DNA of 64,000 bases from a virus, in IMG/VR virus record IMGVR_UViG_3300040856_003829, positions 32,161 through 96,160 of that record; one strand, given 5' to 3'. A model generated the notes under the pieces. That model was given only the letters and a program-made list of their open reading frames with translations. It ran no database searches and was not told the origin of the DNA. The stretch's first letter is position 1. The number at the start of each line of letters is the position of its first letter. The position numbers were made by a program, and so were the translations under genes. This document shows positions 52,583 through 63,600 of the stretch, piece after piece.

Positions 52583-52963
52583 TTAGAATTTTGAGTTTAC
52601 AATGACACTATTCATACTGTTATCACCATTTGGGTTATAACCAGGTCTCATTTCTGAAAAGTTATCAAGAGTTGGTTTATATGTAAATATTTTATCTACT
52701 CTAAATAATCTCCATCCCGGTAAAGGTTGTTCACCAGTAGCGGCAGTGTGAGATGAACCCTCATAGTCCCATGCTCGCAAGACTAAATTATTTTTCTTAC
52801 TCCTACCTAGACAGACAGGTTCAATAGTTCTTAAACCCTTACCTCCCGGTTCATCCCCATCATACTGTATTTGTGTAATTATTTTATCTTTAATTGAGCG
52901 CTCAATATCAGAAACATTAGCAGCTTCTGTAATTAATAATTTTATAGTTTCAATTAACTTCAT
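52583..52963 (-). CDS. Leader-bearing protein with WYL-like domain
   Basis: 126 residues. The N-terminus MKLIETIKLLITE/A ends in the cleavage-type site ITE/A (Glu13), identical in form to T4 sites. Residues about 25-95 (IITQIQYDGDEPGGKGLRTI, EPVCLGRSKKNNLVLRAWD, then GWRLFRVDKI) fit the WYL fold (I-x-Y...R-x-I-E-P...L-R-A-W...W-R-L-F-R-V-D-x-I). WYL domains sense ligands or nucleic acid in bacterial regulators. Finding one on a head-targeted-type leader is notable. Overlaps its neighbour by 4 bases. Confidence 0.65.
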   Translation of the reverse strand: MKLIETIKLLITEAANVSDIERSIKDKIITQIQYDGDEPGGKGLRTIEPVCLGRSKKNNLVLRAWDYEGSSHTAATGEQPLPGWRLFRVDKIFTYKPTLDNFSEMRPGYNPNGDNSMNSVIVNSKF

Positions 52964-53292
52964 ACGTTAGCCAAAGGTCTTGCATTACCACCACGTTCAC
53001 TAGTTACATAATAAGGATTACCAGAAGAATATCTGTTAACTTTTATTTCACTATTTCTTTCATTAATATCAGTCTTAGTACCACCTTTTTGATTGTATAT
53101 ATCTAAAAATTTGGAAGTACCTCTTCCAAGATCGTCTCCATCTGCAACCGCATCTGGATGTTGTGCAGAATATGATTCAGTTTCCGGAGAAAAGTCATTT
53201 CTAGGAAATAATTTACCACGTTCACCAGTGGCAATTCTAGTCAACTCATTATCTGGTTGTTCGAAATTCAATTTATCGTTTTGTTGTGCCAT
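52960..53292 (-). CDS. Hypothetical structural protein
   Basis: 110 residues, rich in Gly, Asn and Asp with no hydrophobic core of note (for example FSPETESYSAQHPDAVADGD). Possibly disordered or an assembly-type virion part. No family recognised. Confidence 0.45.
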   Translation of the reverse strand: MAQQNDKLNFEQPDNELTRIATGERGKLFPRNDFSPETESYSAQHPDAVADGDDLGRGTSKFLDIYNQKGGTKTDINERNSEIKVNRYSSGNPYYVTSERGGNARPLANV

Positions 53293-53293
53293 T

Positions 53294-53674
53294 TTACAAA
53301 TTAATTAATTTATTTATTCTGTCTATTTGTTCAACTACTTGAACATTAACATCTAAGTTTCCTTCACCGTATTTTTTATTTTTTTTGGATTGATTCACGT
53401 CTTGTCTCAAAGAGTTAAGTGTGTTATCTACCCAGTTCTTACTTACTTCTCCTCCATTGAGAAGAAATGAATTATTATCTTCAGTATTTGAATCAAACCA
53501 GTTTTTCCATCTTTTCAAAGTTTGATAAGTTACAAAACCTTTTTCTCTGATTTCAATATTTCTATTGTGACCCTCTAGATTCGCATCGGACTTAATACTA
53601 TCAAAATTTGTCTTTAGTTGTGATAGAATTTTTTCTGGTACCCTAATTTTTCTATTGTAAAGTTCTTTATTCAT
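53294..53674 (-). CDS. Hypothetical protein
   Basis: 126 residues, mainly helical and basic (IRVPEKILSQLKTNFDSIKS). The compact FVTYQTLKRWKNWFDSN region suggests a small folded domain. It overlaps the gene at 53667 by 8 bases. Context is the small virion-protein chain. Confidence 0.45.
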   Translation of the reverse strand: MNKELYNRKIRVPEKILSQLKTNFDSIKSDANLEGHNRNIEIREKGFVTYQTLKRWKNWFDSNTEDNNSFLLNGGEVSKNWVDNTLNSLRQDVNQSKKNKKYGEGNLDVNVQVVEQIDRINKLINL

Positions 53675-54353
53675 CTTTAATCATATTGATTAATTCATCC
53701 TGAGATAATCCTTCTGATTGTGCTAAGTTTTTCAAAGACCTTATATTTCTCTTTATTATGGATTCAATACCATCAGACATTTCAGAATCATCGTCTTCAG
53801 ATTTTTTAATAATCAAATCTTCAACCATCTTATTAATTTCTTCCATAGAGAACTTTTTCTCTTTTAATATCAATTCTTCTTTATCGTCTTGAAGTCCAAA
53901 TTCCTCTGCCCTATCTTCAGCATCATTTTTATCAAGACCTAATTTTTTATATAAAGTTTCAACAGTGTCATCGAAATCTAATTTTTTCCACGTCTCATCC
54001 CAACCAAAAGCTTTTGACATATCAATTTCTTTTGTTGTTTCTTCACCAACATAAGTCCTATATCCTCTAGTAAGGGGGTCTTGAGTTTGTCGAGTCGCAG
54101 CAACCGTTTGGTCCATAGTCTTACTAGGTGAGACTTGTGGGTCTAAAATTGGTATTGCCGAAGAAACCATTGTACCATCATAATCAATCAATTCATCAAT
54201 CTCTCCTTGAGGTTTATTTATAACTTTTTCAAGATCTGATTTATTGCCGCATGGTTTCCAAGCATTTTTTCTAACTCTATGTGATCCTTCACATCCTAGT
54301 TTTTTTGACTGTTTTTCAGCTAGATCCTTGCTTCTATATAAATGTGATTTCAT
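53667..54353 (-). CDS. Protein with small Cys/His-bearing N-terminal motif
   Basis: 228 residues. The first 45 residues (HLYRSKDLAEKQSKKLGCEG then SHRVRKNAWKPCGN) look like a short phage motif (S-x-x-x-A-x-x-x-A-x-x-L-G-C-x-G-x-H...W-x-P-C) seen in T4-like virion proteins. The rest is acidic and helical (YKKLGLDKNDAEDRAEEFGL). First gene of its chain; a GTATTTAT element is 15 bases upstream. Function unknown. Confidence 0.5.
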   Translation of the reverse strand: MKSHLYRSKDLAEKQSKKLGCEGSHRVRKNAWKPCGNKSDLEKVINKPQGEIDELIDYDGTMVSSAIPILDPQVSPSKTMDQTVAATRQTQDPLTRGYRTYVGEETTKEIDMSKAFGWDETWKKLDFDDTVETLYKKLGLDKNDAEDRAEEFGLQDDKEELILKEKKFSMEEINKMVEDLIIKKSEDDDSEMSDGIESIIKRNIRSLKNLAQSEGLSQDELINMIKDE

Positions 54354-54368
54354 TTAGATACTTTCTTA

Positions 54369-54376
54369 ATAAATAC
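54369..54376 (-). promoter_or_regulatory. GTATTTAT element for the gene starting at 54353
   Basis: One-base variant on the minus strand, 15 bases from the ATG, in a divergent spacer. Confidence 0.35.
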
Positions 54377-54386
54377 TTCTTTTAAA

Positions 54387-54394
54387 CTATTTAT
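54387..54394 (+). promoter_or_regulatory. CTATTTAT element before 54407
   Basis: One-base variant on the plus strand, 12 bases from the ATG. The leader AAAAAAAAGAG may include a weak GAG-type Shine-Dalgarno. Confidence 0.38.
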
Positions 54395-54406
54395 CAAAAA
54401 AAAGAG

Positions 54407-56398
54407 ATGCCTAGTCAAAATATTAATAATTATGGTGCAAATAAATTTGATTTGCGTATTGATTACAGTAATTATTATGACATTACAATCGGTAATGATG
54501 AAAATGATTTTGATCAAGAAGTAGTTTTCGGAGGTAACATAATAGGATATGATGACGGTGATAGATTACCAATTAATATTGACTTAAATTCTTTTGCATG
54601 TTCTAATAAATCAGATATCCTTTGGAATGATAATCAATTGATACCTTACATATCTAGAAGTTATTTGAAAAAAGATAAGTCTGATGATTGTTATTCTGCT
54701 CAGACACTTTGTGATTTAGGTTTAACAGCCACAGATAATGGATTAGTAAATAAAGTTACTGGTGAAACTTTAACTTTCACTATGGGTGTTGATGAATCAA
54801 TTGAGATCTCACCTCTTCATTACACTAGAAAGTTTAAAATGAATAATGTTAGATCATTTGCAAACTACCCAAACTCTAGATTTAGTGGAAATACTAATAC
54901 TATCTATAATTTAGTGTCAAAAAACGCAGATAAAATCGGCTATTATAATGAATTATACGGAGGATTTTTCCAGGGATTTTATAAATTGTTCGGATATGAT
55001 TATGAAGTATTTCCTGAAAGGGTAAAAAAGGGTTGGACAATGGAGACCGTTTTGAAACCTAGACAAAGGCAAGAGTTCGATCTTCAAAAGGACGAATATT
55101 ATTTGAATGATCTTTATACCGAAAATTCTGGTACCTTTTTCTATATGGGGACTAGAAGTGAAAATAAATTCTATCATACATCTAGTGGTATGACAACATC
55201 CGGATCAACTTTTGATTGTGATAGAAACGAAATAATTTTTAGTGACGGGTTAACAGGTTTTTCGAAAGATACTAGATTCTTGAATGATGATTATGTGACT
55301 TGTGCCTGTTCAGACACAGGAGTAACTAATAGTGAATGTATTAGAATTTACCCGAATTCGGGTGACTCTAAAACTTTATCAAACACATATGATCCGGGTA
55401 TGGATGTTTATTCAAATGGATTATCAGTAAGATTCGAGGGTGACCCAATAAACCCTAAAGTATGTGTGAAATACTTAACAATCACAGGATCATGTGTTAA
55501 TGATGGGAATTGTGAAGATGATATAAACTATAGTTCAGGTTATTGTATTAATGAAATTTGTTCAGTTTCAGGAATATATGATAATTGTAATCTTATAAAG
55601 AATGAATGTAATCAGGCCAATACTGAAGAAAAATGGGTTATGATGAGTATCGTTTTTGAAAGAAAGGATTATATTGAAAATTGTGATCTATTAAATTTTG
55701 GCGGTCTAGGTAGTATTCGAAGACGTCTATATCAATCTGAAATTGAGGATAAGTACACAAACTTGATAAAACCCCCTCATACTGGTACTGGGGATACTGA
55801 GGAACATTCCAGAATAGTGACTTCAATGAATACTAAATGGTTGAGAGAAAAAGAAGAGAGAATAGGAAGTCTCAAGGTTTACGTTAATGGATATCATTTA
55901 ATGACCATTGAAGATTTCGAAGAGATTATACCAAGAGAATTAAAAACAGAAAAAGAAAAACAAATTGGGGTACCGTTTAACATATCATGGGGTGGTGGAA
56001 CACAAGGACTAAGAGAAAATATAATTCCGTTTAACACTGAGACGGTGAACGGTCCTTACATCCAAGATAAATTGTGTATGACAAATAACACACTTTCAGG
56101 AACTTCATACTCTTCAGTGACTACAAATATTTTAGCTGAGTCAACTTTTGGAGGATCATTCATGGGTGCCATATCTCAATTCAGAATGTATACTGAACCT
56201 CTGACCGCACCACAAATTCAACATAATTTTAGAGTTTTAAAAGATCGTTATGATTTATATGATTTCTGGTGTCTAGAATGTTTAGAATGTTTGACTGATT
56301 GTTTCTTCGATTATGAAACTTCCCAAGATATTTATGATTTCGATTTTGTAATAAACAAAGCATCATGTGTATTTGATGTTGAAATATATAATTTATAA
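54407..56398 (+). CDS. Tail/fibre protein with LamG-like fold
   Basis: 663 residues. Aromatic/Gly N-terminal part (YYNELYGGFFQGFYKLFGYD) is a type often seen in T4-like tail proteins. Residues about 200-620 look like a concanavalin/LamG sandwich: GWTMETVLKPR, EEKWVMMSIVFERKDYIEN, LKVYVNGYHLM, and FGGSFMGAISQFRMY as the final strands. Thirteen or more cysteines are present, many in the middle. LamG folds bind glycans. It starts a plus-strand appendage operon, with a CTATTTAT element 12 bases before the ATG. Confidence 0.65.
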   Translation: MPSQNINNYGANKFDLRIDYSNYYDITIGNDENDFDQEVVFGGNIIGYDDGDRLPINIDLNSFACSNKSDILWNDNQLIPYISRSYLKKDKSDDCYSAQTLCDLGLTATDNGLVNKVTGETLTFTMGVDESIEISPLHYTRKFKMNNVRSFANYPNSRFSGNTNTIYNLVSKNADKIGYYNELYGGFFQGFYKLFGYDYEVFPERVKKGWTMETVLKPRQRQEFDLQKDEYYLNDLYTENSGTFFYMGTRSENKFYHTSSGMTTSGSTFDCDRNEIIFSDGLTGFSKDTRFLNDDYVTCACSDTGVTNSECIRIYPNSGDSKTLSNTYDPGMDVYSNGLSVRFEGDPINPKVCVKYLTITGSCVNDGNCEDDINYSSGYCINEICSVSGIYDNCNLIKNECNQANTEEKWVMMSIVFERKDYIENCDLLNFGGLGSIRRRLYQSEIEDKYTNLIKPPHTGTGDTEEHSRIVTSMNTKWLREKEERIGSLKVYVNGYHLMTIEDFEEIIPRELKTEKEKQIGVPFNISWGGGTQGLRENIIPFNTETVNGPYIQDKLCMTNNTLSGTSYSSVTTNILAESTFGGSFMGAISQFRMYTEPLTAPQIQHNFRVLKDRYDLYDFWCLECLECLTDCFFDYETSQDIYDFDFVINKASCVFDVEIYNL

Positions 56399-56401
56399 AA
56401 A

Positions 56402-56890
56402 ATGGCAAATTTAAAAATTTCTGAATTACCTGAAACACTTTCTGCGGATACGACAGATGTATTTGCAATAGTAAATAATAGTCAAACTAAAAAAATAACA
56501 TTCGAAAACTTATATGAAGATATTCCAACATTAAATTCTGAAAGACAATCTAATACTTTTTTAGTACCTACTGTTGTAACTGGTAGTTCAGGTAGTAACC
56601 ATTATATAAGTGGAATGAGTGAAACCGCACTTATACGTTTAGCATTTACTGGCGGTAATGGTACTGCAAATTTATTTTTACCAGACGCAACAACTAACAC
56701 AAATAGATGTATTAGAATTATTGGTGATGGCACTATAGATAATCAACATACTTTCGATGTTACACCTTCATTTGGTCAGAATTTAGATGGTTCTACAGGT
56801 TCATACAATATAGGCACAAATAAATCTTACGATGGTGTTATGGTTTGGACTGACGGTATTGAATGGTTCAGAATACAAAGTAAAGGATAA
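56402..56890 (+). CDS. Small tail-fibre-type protein
   Basis: 162 residues. Starts MANLKISELPETLSADTTDV and FAIVNNSQTKKITFENL, a very common N-terminal segment of phage tail fibres and appendages. The rest is beta-rich (TANLFLPDATTNTNRCIRII, HTFDVTPSFGQNLDGSTGSY) and could be a fibre tip. It follows the LamG-like gene after 3 bases. Confidence 0.6.
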   Translation: MANLKISELPETLSADTTDVFAIVNNSQTKKITFENLYEDIPTLNSERQSNTFLVPTVVTGSSGSNHYISGMSETALIRLAFTGGNGTANLFLPDATTNTNRCIRIIGDGTIDNQHTFDVTPSFGQNLDGSTGSYNIGTNKSYDGVMVWTDGIEWFRIQSKG

Positions 56891-56910
56891 AAATATAGAT
56901 ACATTTCAAA

Positions 56911-59900
56911 GTGGAATTTTACATAAAAAAAGGAAGTACATTACCAATTCTAAGTTATGAAGTTACCGAAGACGGCATCAATAATTTAGATGCATTATTA
57001 AATGAACAAAATTATGTATGTAAATTTTCTCTTTTAAAAAAAGATGGTACTTTCGTAATTTTTCAAAAGCCAGCCCAGGTTGAGATGAGAAAAGACGGAA
57101 TTAAGGACGGTCTTTTTTTAACTTATAAGTTTAATAAAAAAGAAACTTCAGTTAGTGGTGATTATTATGGACAATTTCATTTGTATAGTATCGATGGTGA
57201 AAGGTTTTTCAAAAGAGAGGGTAAAATACCTATATTTATTTTAGACTCAATCTCTGATAATGATTTATGTTGTAAAGGAGATAAAACTAATTACGACACT
57301 ATTATAGTCTCAGAAACACCAAGAAGAACTCCAACAGGTACACCTTCAATAACATCAACACCAGCACAAACAGTAACACCTTCAGTCACTAACACACCAA
57401 ATATGACTTATTCATTTGGTGTTATTACTAGAGTTTGTGATGATGTAAGTTTTAATGTTATAGCACCTCAACTATATTTAATTAACGGTAATTATATGTC
57501 ATTTTATGGTGACTGTTATTTAATCTCAGATGTAGGTGTAATTGCAACCTATGATTTTATTATTACAGCATCAGAAATAGATCTTTATGATGAAGAATCA
57601 AACTGTACATCATTATATCCGTGTATTACACCCACACCATCACCAACAAATACTCAAACACCTTCAATAACTGCTTCAAATACACCAACACCTTCAATAA
57701 CTGCAACTCATACTCTAACACCTTCAATAACTGCAACTAATACTCAAACACCGACCAACACCACCACCACAACTTTAACCGCAACACAAACATCGACACC
57801 ATCTACTACCACAACTTTAACTGCAACACAAACACAAACGATTACGCAAACACCAACAAATACTCAAACACCTACATTTACTTTAACTCATTCACAGACC
57901 GCAACAAATACACCAACAAATACTCAAACGCCTTCAATAACCGCAACAAATACACCAACACCAACTCCATCATATACTGTAGGGGGAACCCCACTTCCAA
58001 CACCTACATTAACTTTAACCAATACGGAAACTCCAACATTTACACCTACTAATTCTGAAACTCCGACCCATACACCAACAAACACACTAACACACACACC
58101 AACATATACCCCTACAAATACAGTAACTAATTCTGAAACACCAACGTTTACACCAACTGGGACAATTAATGAAACCCCAACACTAACACCAACACAATCA
58201 GAAACACCGACAAATACTAGTACAAATACACCCACCAACACTCAAACTTCAACGTACACACCTAGCCCAACAATCACATCTACAGTAACACCAACACAAT
58301 CATCAACACCACCAGATACTGACTACGTATATGCATTCGTCTTAGCACATGATGATATTTTAGATGCTACTTTTAATGACAATAGTACTGAAAGACTTAA
58401 CGACAATACTGAAATCGATGTGTTTAGAATTTCTAGAGATTCTAGAACTTATATACCAACAAATGATTCAAAAAATTCTGCAGAAATAGATCTAGATTTA
58501 AGTAATTTTAATAGAATAAAAGATTCAAGTTTTAACCGTATAGTAATTGAATTACCAAAACTTGGTGATGAGTATGGCACATATCAAAAGGTATCTATTG
58601 AGCCCGTAGATATATTACCAGACAATATTCCATTTTCTATTGGTAATAACAACAGTATTATTAATAATTTCTACACCAAAAAGTATATACAATCTTATAA
58701 CATATATAACTCATCAAGTGAAAGACTAGGTATATTTGTCGCGTTCGGTGATAAACTTTTTGCCCAATATAGAGATGGTGATCAATCAATAGAGTTGATA
58801 AAAAGACCAGATATTAATTATGATGATAAATATATATTACAAAACACACTTGACTTAAAAAATCCTGGGGAGTTTACTTGCGGGGCACCGGAATCGACAG
58901 AAGAAAATATTGTAAATAGTATTCAAGAATCTGCAAGATCCTCAACACCAGAAAACGGATATTGTATAAGAACATGTATTGATGTTGATTACGCAACATA
59001 TAATTATTTTAATGGTAATGAAGAAGAAATTCTTATTTGGGTATCATCAATTTGTGTGGGTGCAATTTCAATATATCTAGACACATGGGATGGATTAGTA
59101 AACTGGCAGATTTCCTTAATTCACCTTTGGGATACGCAGGATCCTATCATGATAGAACCTGGACCTGTAGAAGGTAATACTTTCTTAAATAGAACCAGAA
59201 ATGCGTGGAATGATATCGATACATTATCTCAATTATATCTAGAATATGATTTACATATTGTTTATACCTTTACTATTTTAAGTCAAAATTTACAAGGACC
59301 ATTTGGACCTAACTCTTCAGGGTTACTAGGTTCTGCATATCCTGATATGGTTTGTAAAGATAATGTACCATTTATAACCGCAAATGTTGGTATATCATAC
59401 CAGTTATGGCCTGAGGGTGTAAGTGAACAAAACACTCTTACTTTAGCACATGAATGGGGACATTTAATCGGATTTAATCATACCCAGAGTTCTCAATTCG
59501 GTAGAGGATGGGTAGAGTTTAAAGATCTTACGGGTGCACCAGACCCAATAGAAAGTTCTAGTTACGGTTGTTACCCTCCAGGTACTTGTGATAGTACGTG
59601 TGGTGATATTATGAGTTACTGTTTTACTGGTAGGTTACTAGAATTCCACCCAGTCCTAGTTGAGTTTTTGCCGTTCCATATGGATTTTATAAATGCAAAG
59701 TGTTTATTGACCGACACTATTTGTACCGTACCACCCACAACTGAACAACTTAATTCACTGTCCTATTATATGGGTGACCTTCAATTTACCTTCCATATTA
59801 ACTATTACTCTACTAGCCTTAACAAATTAACCAAATACCTCGATTGGCCAGGGTTTTTATTAGGTACACAGAGAGGATCACAATTAATACAAATCCCAGT

Positions 59901-60603
59901 AAATGATGATGGTACGTTTGGTACTTTTAATATTCCAGGTTCAACATTAAGTTACGGTGAATTTACAGTTATTATAGTAACAAAATCCATGGGATATAAT
60001 GATTCAACTATTATGGGTAATATTGAAATAAATTATGACAATGGATCTACTTACTATTCATACGAAACTTTGGATGTATTTTACGGATATCATATAGATT
60101 ATAATGGATTTAGTATTGACAATACTAATAATTATAGGGTTCTTTTCTCCCCTTCTATGATTTTTAATAATAGTAATCCAACAATAACATATAAAATAAG
60201 GGGTGGTAATATGATTGAGTATGACCAATCAGTAGGATCGGATAATTCCCCCAACTATTTTGGTATATGTCTTTACAATGAAGAAAATGTTGTTGCAATT
60301 ACGGGATCAAATGTTGAAGATACCACCAGACCTAGTTTTAATCGTAGTCTTAATAAATCTTATATAATATATTTACCCGGAGATACTTATGTTGGTAATC
60401 TCTTTGACTATCCTGTTTTAGTTCCAGACGTACCCGAAAACTGGTTTTGTGTAAATTTGTGGGAAGGATCGATTTCCATCGAAACTTTAACCGTTTGGAA
60501 TAGTGACGTATTGTACACTTGGTACGCTGATAATTGTAATGATAGTTTATGTGGATTAGATCCTACAATAGGTTTACCTCCTTTAACACCGATAAACATT
60601 TAA
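56911..60603 (+). CDS. Tail appendage protein with Thr/Pro stalk and metzincin domain
   Basis: 1230 residues, GTG start, confirmed by a paralogous N-terminus ([14 protein letters not shown]; compare the next gene). Domains: 1-120 attachment module; about 240-469 a Thr/Pro repeat stalk; about 470-690 beta-rich; about 690-930 a metallopeptidase of the reprolysin-like type; then a beta-rich end. The active site is [11 protein letters not shown] (847-857, HExxHxxGxxH) and the Met-turn is DIMSY (Met901). This gives a complete zinc site. A virion-bound protease could cut surface proteins or S-layer during adsorption; the substrate is unknown. Distinct from the next gene, which lacks this domain within the window. 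Confidence 0.8.
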   Translation: MEFYIKKGSTLPILSYEVTEDGINNLDALLNEQNYVCKFSLLKKDGTFVIFQKPAQVEMRKDGIKDGLFLTYKFNKKETSVSGDYYGQFHLYSIDGERFFKREGKIPIFILDSISDNDLCCKGDKTNYDTIIVSETPRRTPTGTPSITSTPAQTVTPSVTNTPNMTYSFGVITRVCDDVSFNVIAPQLYLINGNYMSFYGDCYLISDVGVIATYDFIITASEIDLYDEESNCTSLYPCITPTPSPTNTQTPSITASNTPTPSITATHTLTPSITATNTQTPTNTTTTTLTATQTSTPSTTTTLTATQTQTITQTPTNTQTPTFTLTHSQTATNTPTNTQTPSITATNTPTPTPSYTVGGTPLPTPTLTLTNTETPTFTPTNSETPTHTPTNTLTHTPTYTPTNTVTNSETPTFTPTGTINETPTLTPTQSETPTNTSTNTPTNTQTSTYTPSPTITSTVTPTQSSTPPDTDYVYAFVLAHDDILDATFNDNSTERLNDNTEIDVFRISRDSRTYIPTNDSKNSAEIDLDLSNFNRIKDSSFNRIVIELPKLGDEYGTYQKVSIEPVDILPDNIPFSIGNNNSIINNFYTKKYIQSYNIYNSSSERLGIFVAFGDKLFAQYRDGDQSIELIKRPDINYDDKYILQNTLDLKNPGEFTCGAPESTEENIVNSIQESARSSTPENGYCIRTCIDVDYATYNYFNGNEEEILIWVSSICVGAISIYLDTWDGLVNWQISLIHLWDTQDPIMIEPGPVEGNTFLNRTRNAWNDIDTLSQLYLEYDLHIVYTFTILSQNLQGPFGPNSSGLLGSAYPDMVCKDNVPFITANVGISYQLWPEGVSEQNTLTLAHEWGHLIGFNHTQSSQFGRGWVEFKDLTGAPDPIESSSYGCYPPGTCDSTCGDIMSYCFTGRLLEFHPVLVEFLPFHMDFINAKCLLTDTICTVPPTTEQLNSLSYYMGDLQFTFHINYYSTSLNKLTKYLDWPGFLLGTQRGSQLIQIPVNDDGTFGTFNIPGSTLSYGEFTVIIVTKSMGYNDSTIMGNIEINYDNGSTYYSYETLDVFYGYHIDYNGFSIDNTNNYRVLFSPSMIFNNSNPTITYKIRGGNMIEYDQSVGSDNSPNYFGICLYNEENVVAITGSNVEDTTRPSFNRSLNKSYIIYLPGDTYVGNLFDYPVLVPDVPENWFCVNLWEGSISIETLTVWNSDVLYTWYADNCNDSLCGLDPTIGLPPLTPINI
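57640..58318 (+). repeat. Thr/Pro-rich repeat stalk
   Basis: About 230 residues built from TPT, TNT, TQTPSIT and TETPT-like steps, with high Thr and Pro content. Codons vary at third positions, so the DNA is less repetitive than the protein. Confidence 0.85.
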
Positions 60604-60614
60604 AAAAACGATGT

Positions 60615-63600
60615 ATGGATTTTTATATTAGAAAAAATAGTACATTACCAGTTTTAAAGATGGAGATCCCTGATCTACCATCTTTTGATCTTAATAGTGC
60701 TTCTTCTTTTTTTAATCTAAAATTTAAATCCCAAGACAAATACAAAATATTTAATAAACCCGCAAATATTTTTTTTTCTGATGGATTGTATTATGTTGAA
60801 TTTAAATTCAATAAGAAGGAAACAAATTTTTCCGGGTCATTTGAAGGTGAATTTATTCTCAAACAAGGGGAAAACAAAATAAAAATTCCTACGGATGATG
60901 ACATCACTGTTGAGATCACAGATTCGTTTAGTAATGTGGATGCCTGTTGTAAACCACAAGAAGTTACGATAAGCGTAGTTCCAGGTATAACCCCTAAAAG
61001 AATAATTGTCACTGATACACCAAAAAGAACACCAACAAAAACTCCAAAAATAACTAATACACCAACAAATACAAAAACAAGTACAAATACACCAACATTC
61101 ACTCCAACTAATACCTTGACTCCAACTCATACTTCGACTAACACAAATACCCCAACAAATACCCCAACATTTAGACCTACTAAAACACCTACTAACACAA
61201 TAACTTCAAACGAAACCCCTACTTTAACTCCGACTAATACAAATACACCCACATTTACCCCAACTAACACTATTACCAAGACAGTGACAAATACAATAAC
61301 TAATACAATCACTAGTACTGAAACACCGACATTTACACCAACTAATACTACTACAAATACTGAAACACCCACATTTACACCAACTAATACTGTCACAAAT
61401 ACTGAGACTCCAACATTTACCCCAACTAATACTATTACAAATACCGTAACTAATACTGTTACGAGAACTGAAACACCAACATTTACACCAACTAATACAG
61501 TAACAAGTACAGAAACGCCAACATATACTCCAACTAATACGATCACAAATACAGTTACAAGAACTGAAACTCCAACATTTACTTCAACAAATACTTCTAC
61601 AAATACTGAAACTCCTACATTCACTCCAACTAATACTGCCACAAATACTGAAACCCCTACATTCACTCCAACTAATACAGTAACTAATACTGAAACACCA
61701 ACATTTACCCCAACTAATACGATCACAAATACTGTAACAAGTACTGAAACGCCAACATATACACCGACTAATACGATTACAAGTACAGAAACACCAACAT
61801 TCACTCCAACTAATACAATAACGAAAACTGAAACACCTACGTTTACTCCAACAAAGACTATCACACAGACCCCTGGTGGATCCCCAGCAGCCACTCCAAC
61901 ATTTACCCCAACTAATACTATTACAAGTACTGAGACTCCAACATTTACTCCGACTAATACAATTACAAGTACTGAGACTCCAACATTTACCCCAACTAAT
62001 ACTATTACCAATACTGTTACCAGTACAGAAACTCCAACATTTACTCCAACTAATACTATTACCAATACTGAAACACCAACATTTACTCCAACTAATACTC
62101 CAACTAATACTATTACAAATACTGAAACTCCAACATATACTCCGACTAATACGATTACAAGTACTGAGACACCTACATTTACACCAACAAATACTATTAC
62201 CAGTACCGAAACACCAACATTCACTCCAACTAATACTATTACGAGAACTGAAACTCCAACATTCACACCAACTAATACGATCACAAATAGTGTTACCAGT
62301 ACAGAAACACCAACATATACACCGACTAATACTATTACCAATACTGAAACACCAACATTTACCCCAACAAATACTGTCACCAGTACTGAAACACCAACAT
62401 TTACTCCAACTAATACTATTACACAAACACCTGGTGGATCCCCAGCCGTTACTCCAACATTTACTCCGACTAATACGATTACAAGTACTGAGACTCCAAC
62501 ATTTACTCCAACAAATACGATCACAAATACTGTTACTAGTACTGAAACACCTACATTTACCCCAACTAATACTATTACCAGTACAGAAACGCCAACATAT
62601 ACACCAACGTTTACTCCGACTAATACTGTTACCAATACTGTTACCAGCACTGAAACGCCAACATATACTCCAACAAATACCCCAACTAATACTATAACTA
62701 AAACAGTCACTAGTACTGAAACACCTACATTTACTCCAACTAACACCTTGACACCATCCCCCACAATGCCTGACGGAGACTTTATATTACAAGAAAATAG
62801 TTTTGCCATTTTACAAGAAGACAACGATTTATTAATTATCGATTATCCTCCTACCCCAACCCCAACCCCTACTTTGTCTGAAACCCCAACTTTAACTCCA
62901 ACAAATACTATAACGAAAACTGAAACACCTACGTTTACTCCAACTAATACAATTACTAATACTGTTACGAATACTGAAACTCCGACATTTACTCCGACTA
63001 ATACTATTACCAATACAATTACCAGTACGGAAACTCCAACATTTACCCCAACAAATACGGTTACTAGTTCTGAAACTCCAACATTTACGCCAACTAATAC
63101 GATCACAAATACTAAAACTCCTACATATACACCGACCAATACTGTAACCAGTACTGAAACTCCAACATTTACACCAACTAACACTGTCACAAACACTGAA
63201 ACACCCACATTTACACCAACTAATACAGTGACAAGTACTGAAACACCTACGTTTACTCCTACTAATACAATTACAAATACTATTACCAATACTGAAACAC
63301 CAACATTCACTCCAACTAATACTATTACCAATACTGTTACCAGCACTGAAACACCAACATTTACTCCAACTAACACAATAACTAATACTGAAACGCCTAC
63401 GTTTACTCCAACTAACACAATAACTAATACTGTTACCAATACTGAAACTCCAACATTTACACCAACTAATACTATTACCAGAACTGAGACACCTACGTTT
63501 ACACCAACTAACACAATAACTAACACAATAACTAATACAGAAACACCAACATTTACCCCAACTAATACAATAACGAATTCTGAAACGCCAACATTTACAC

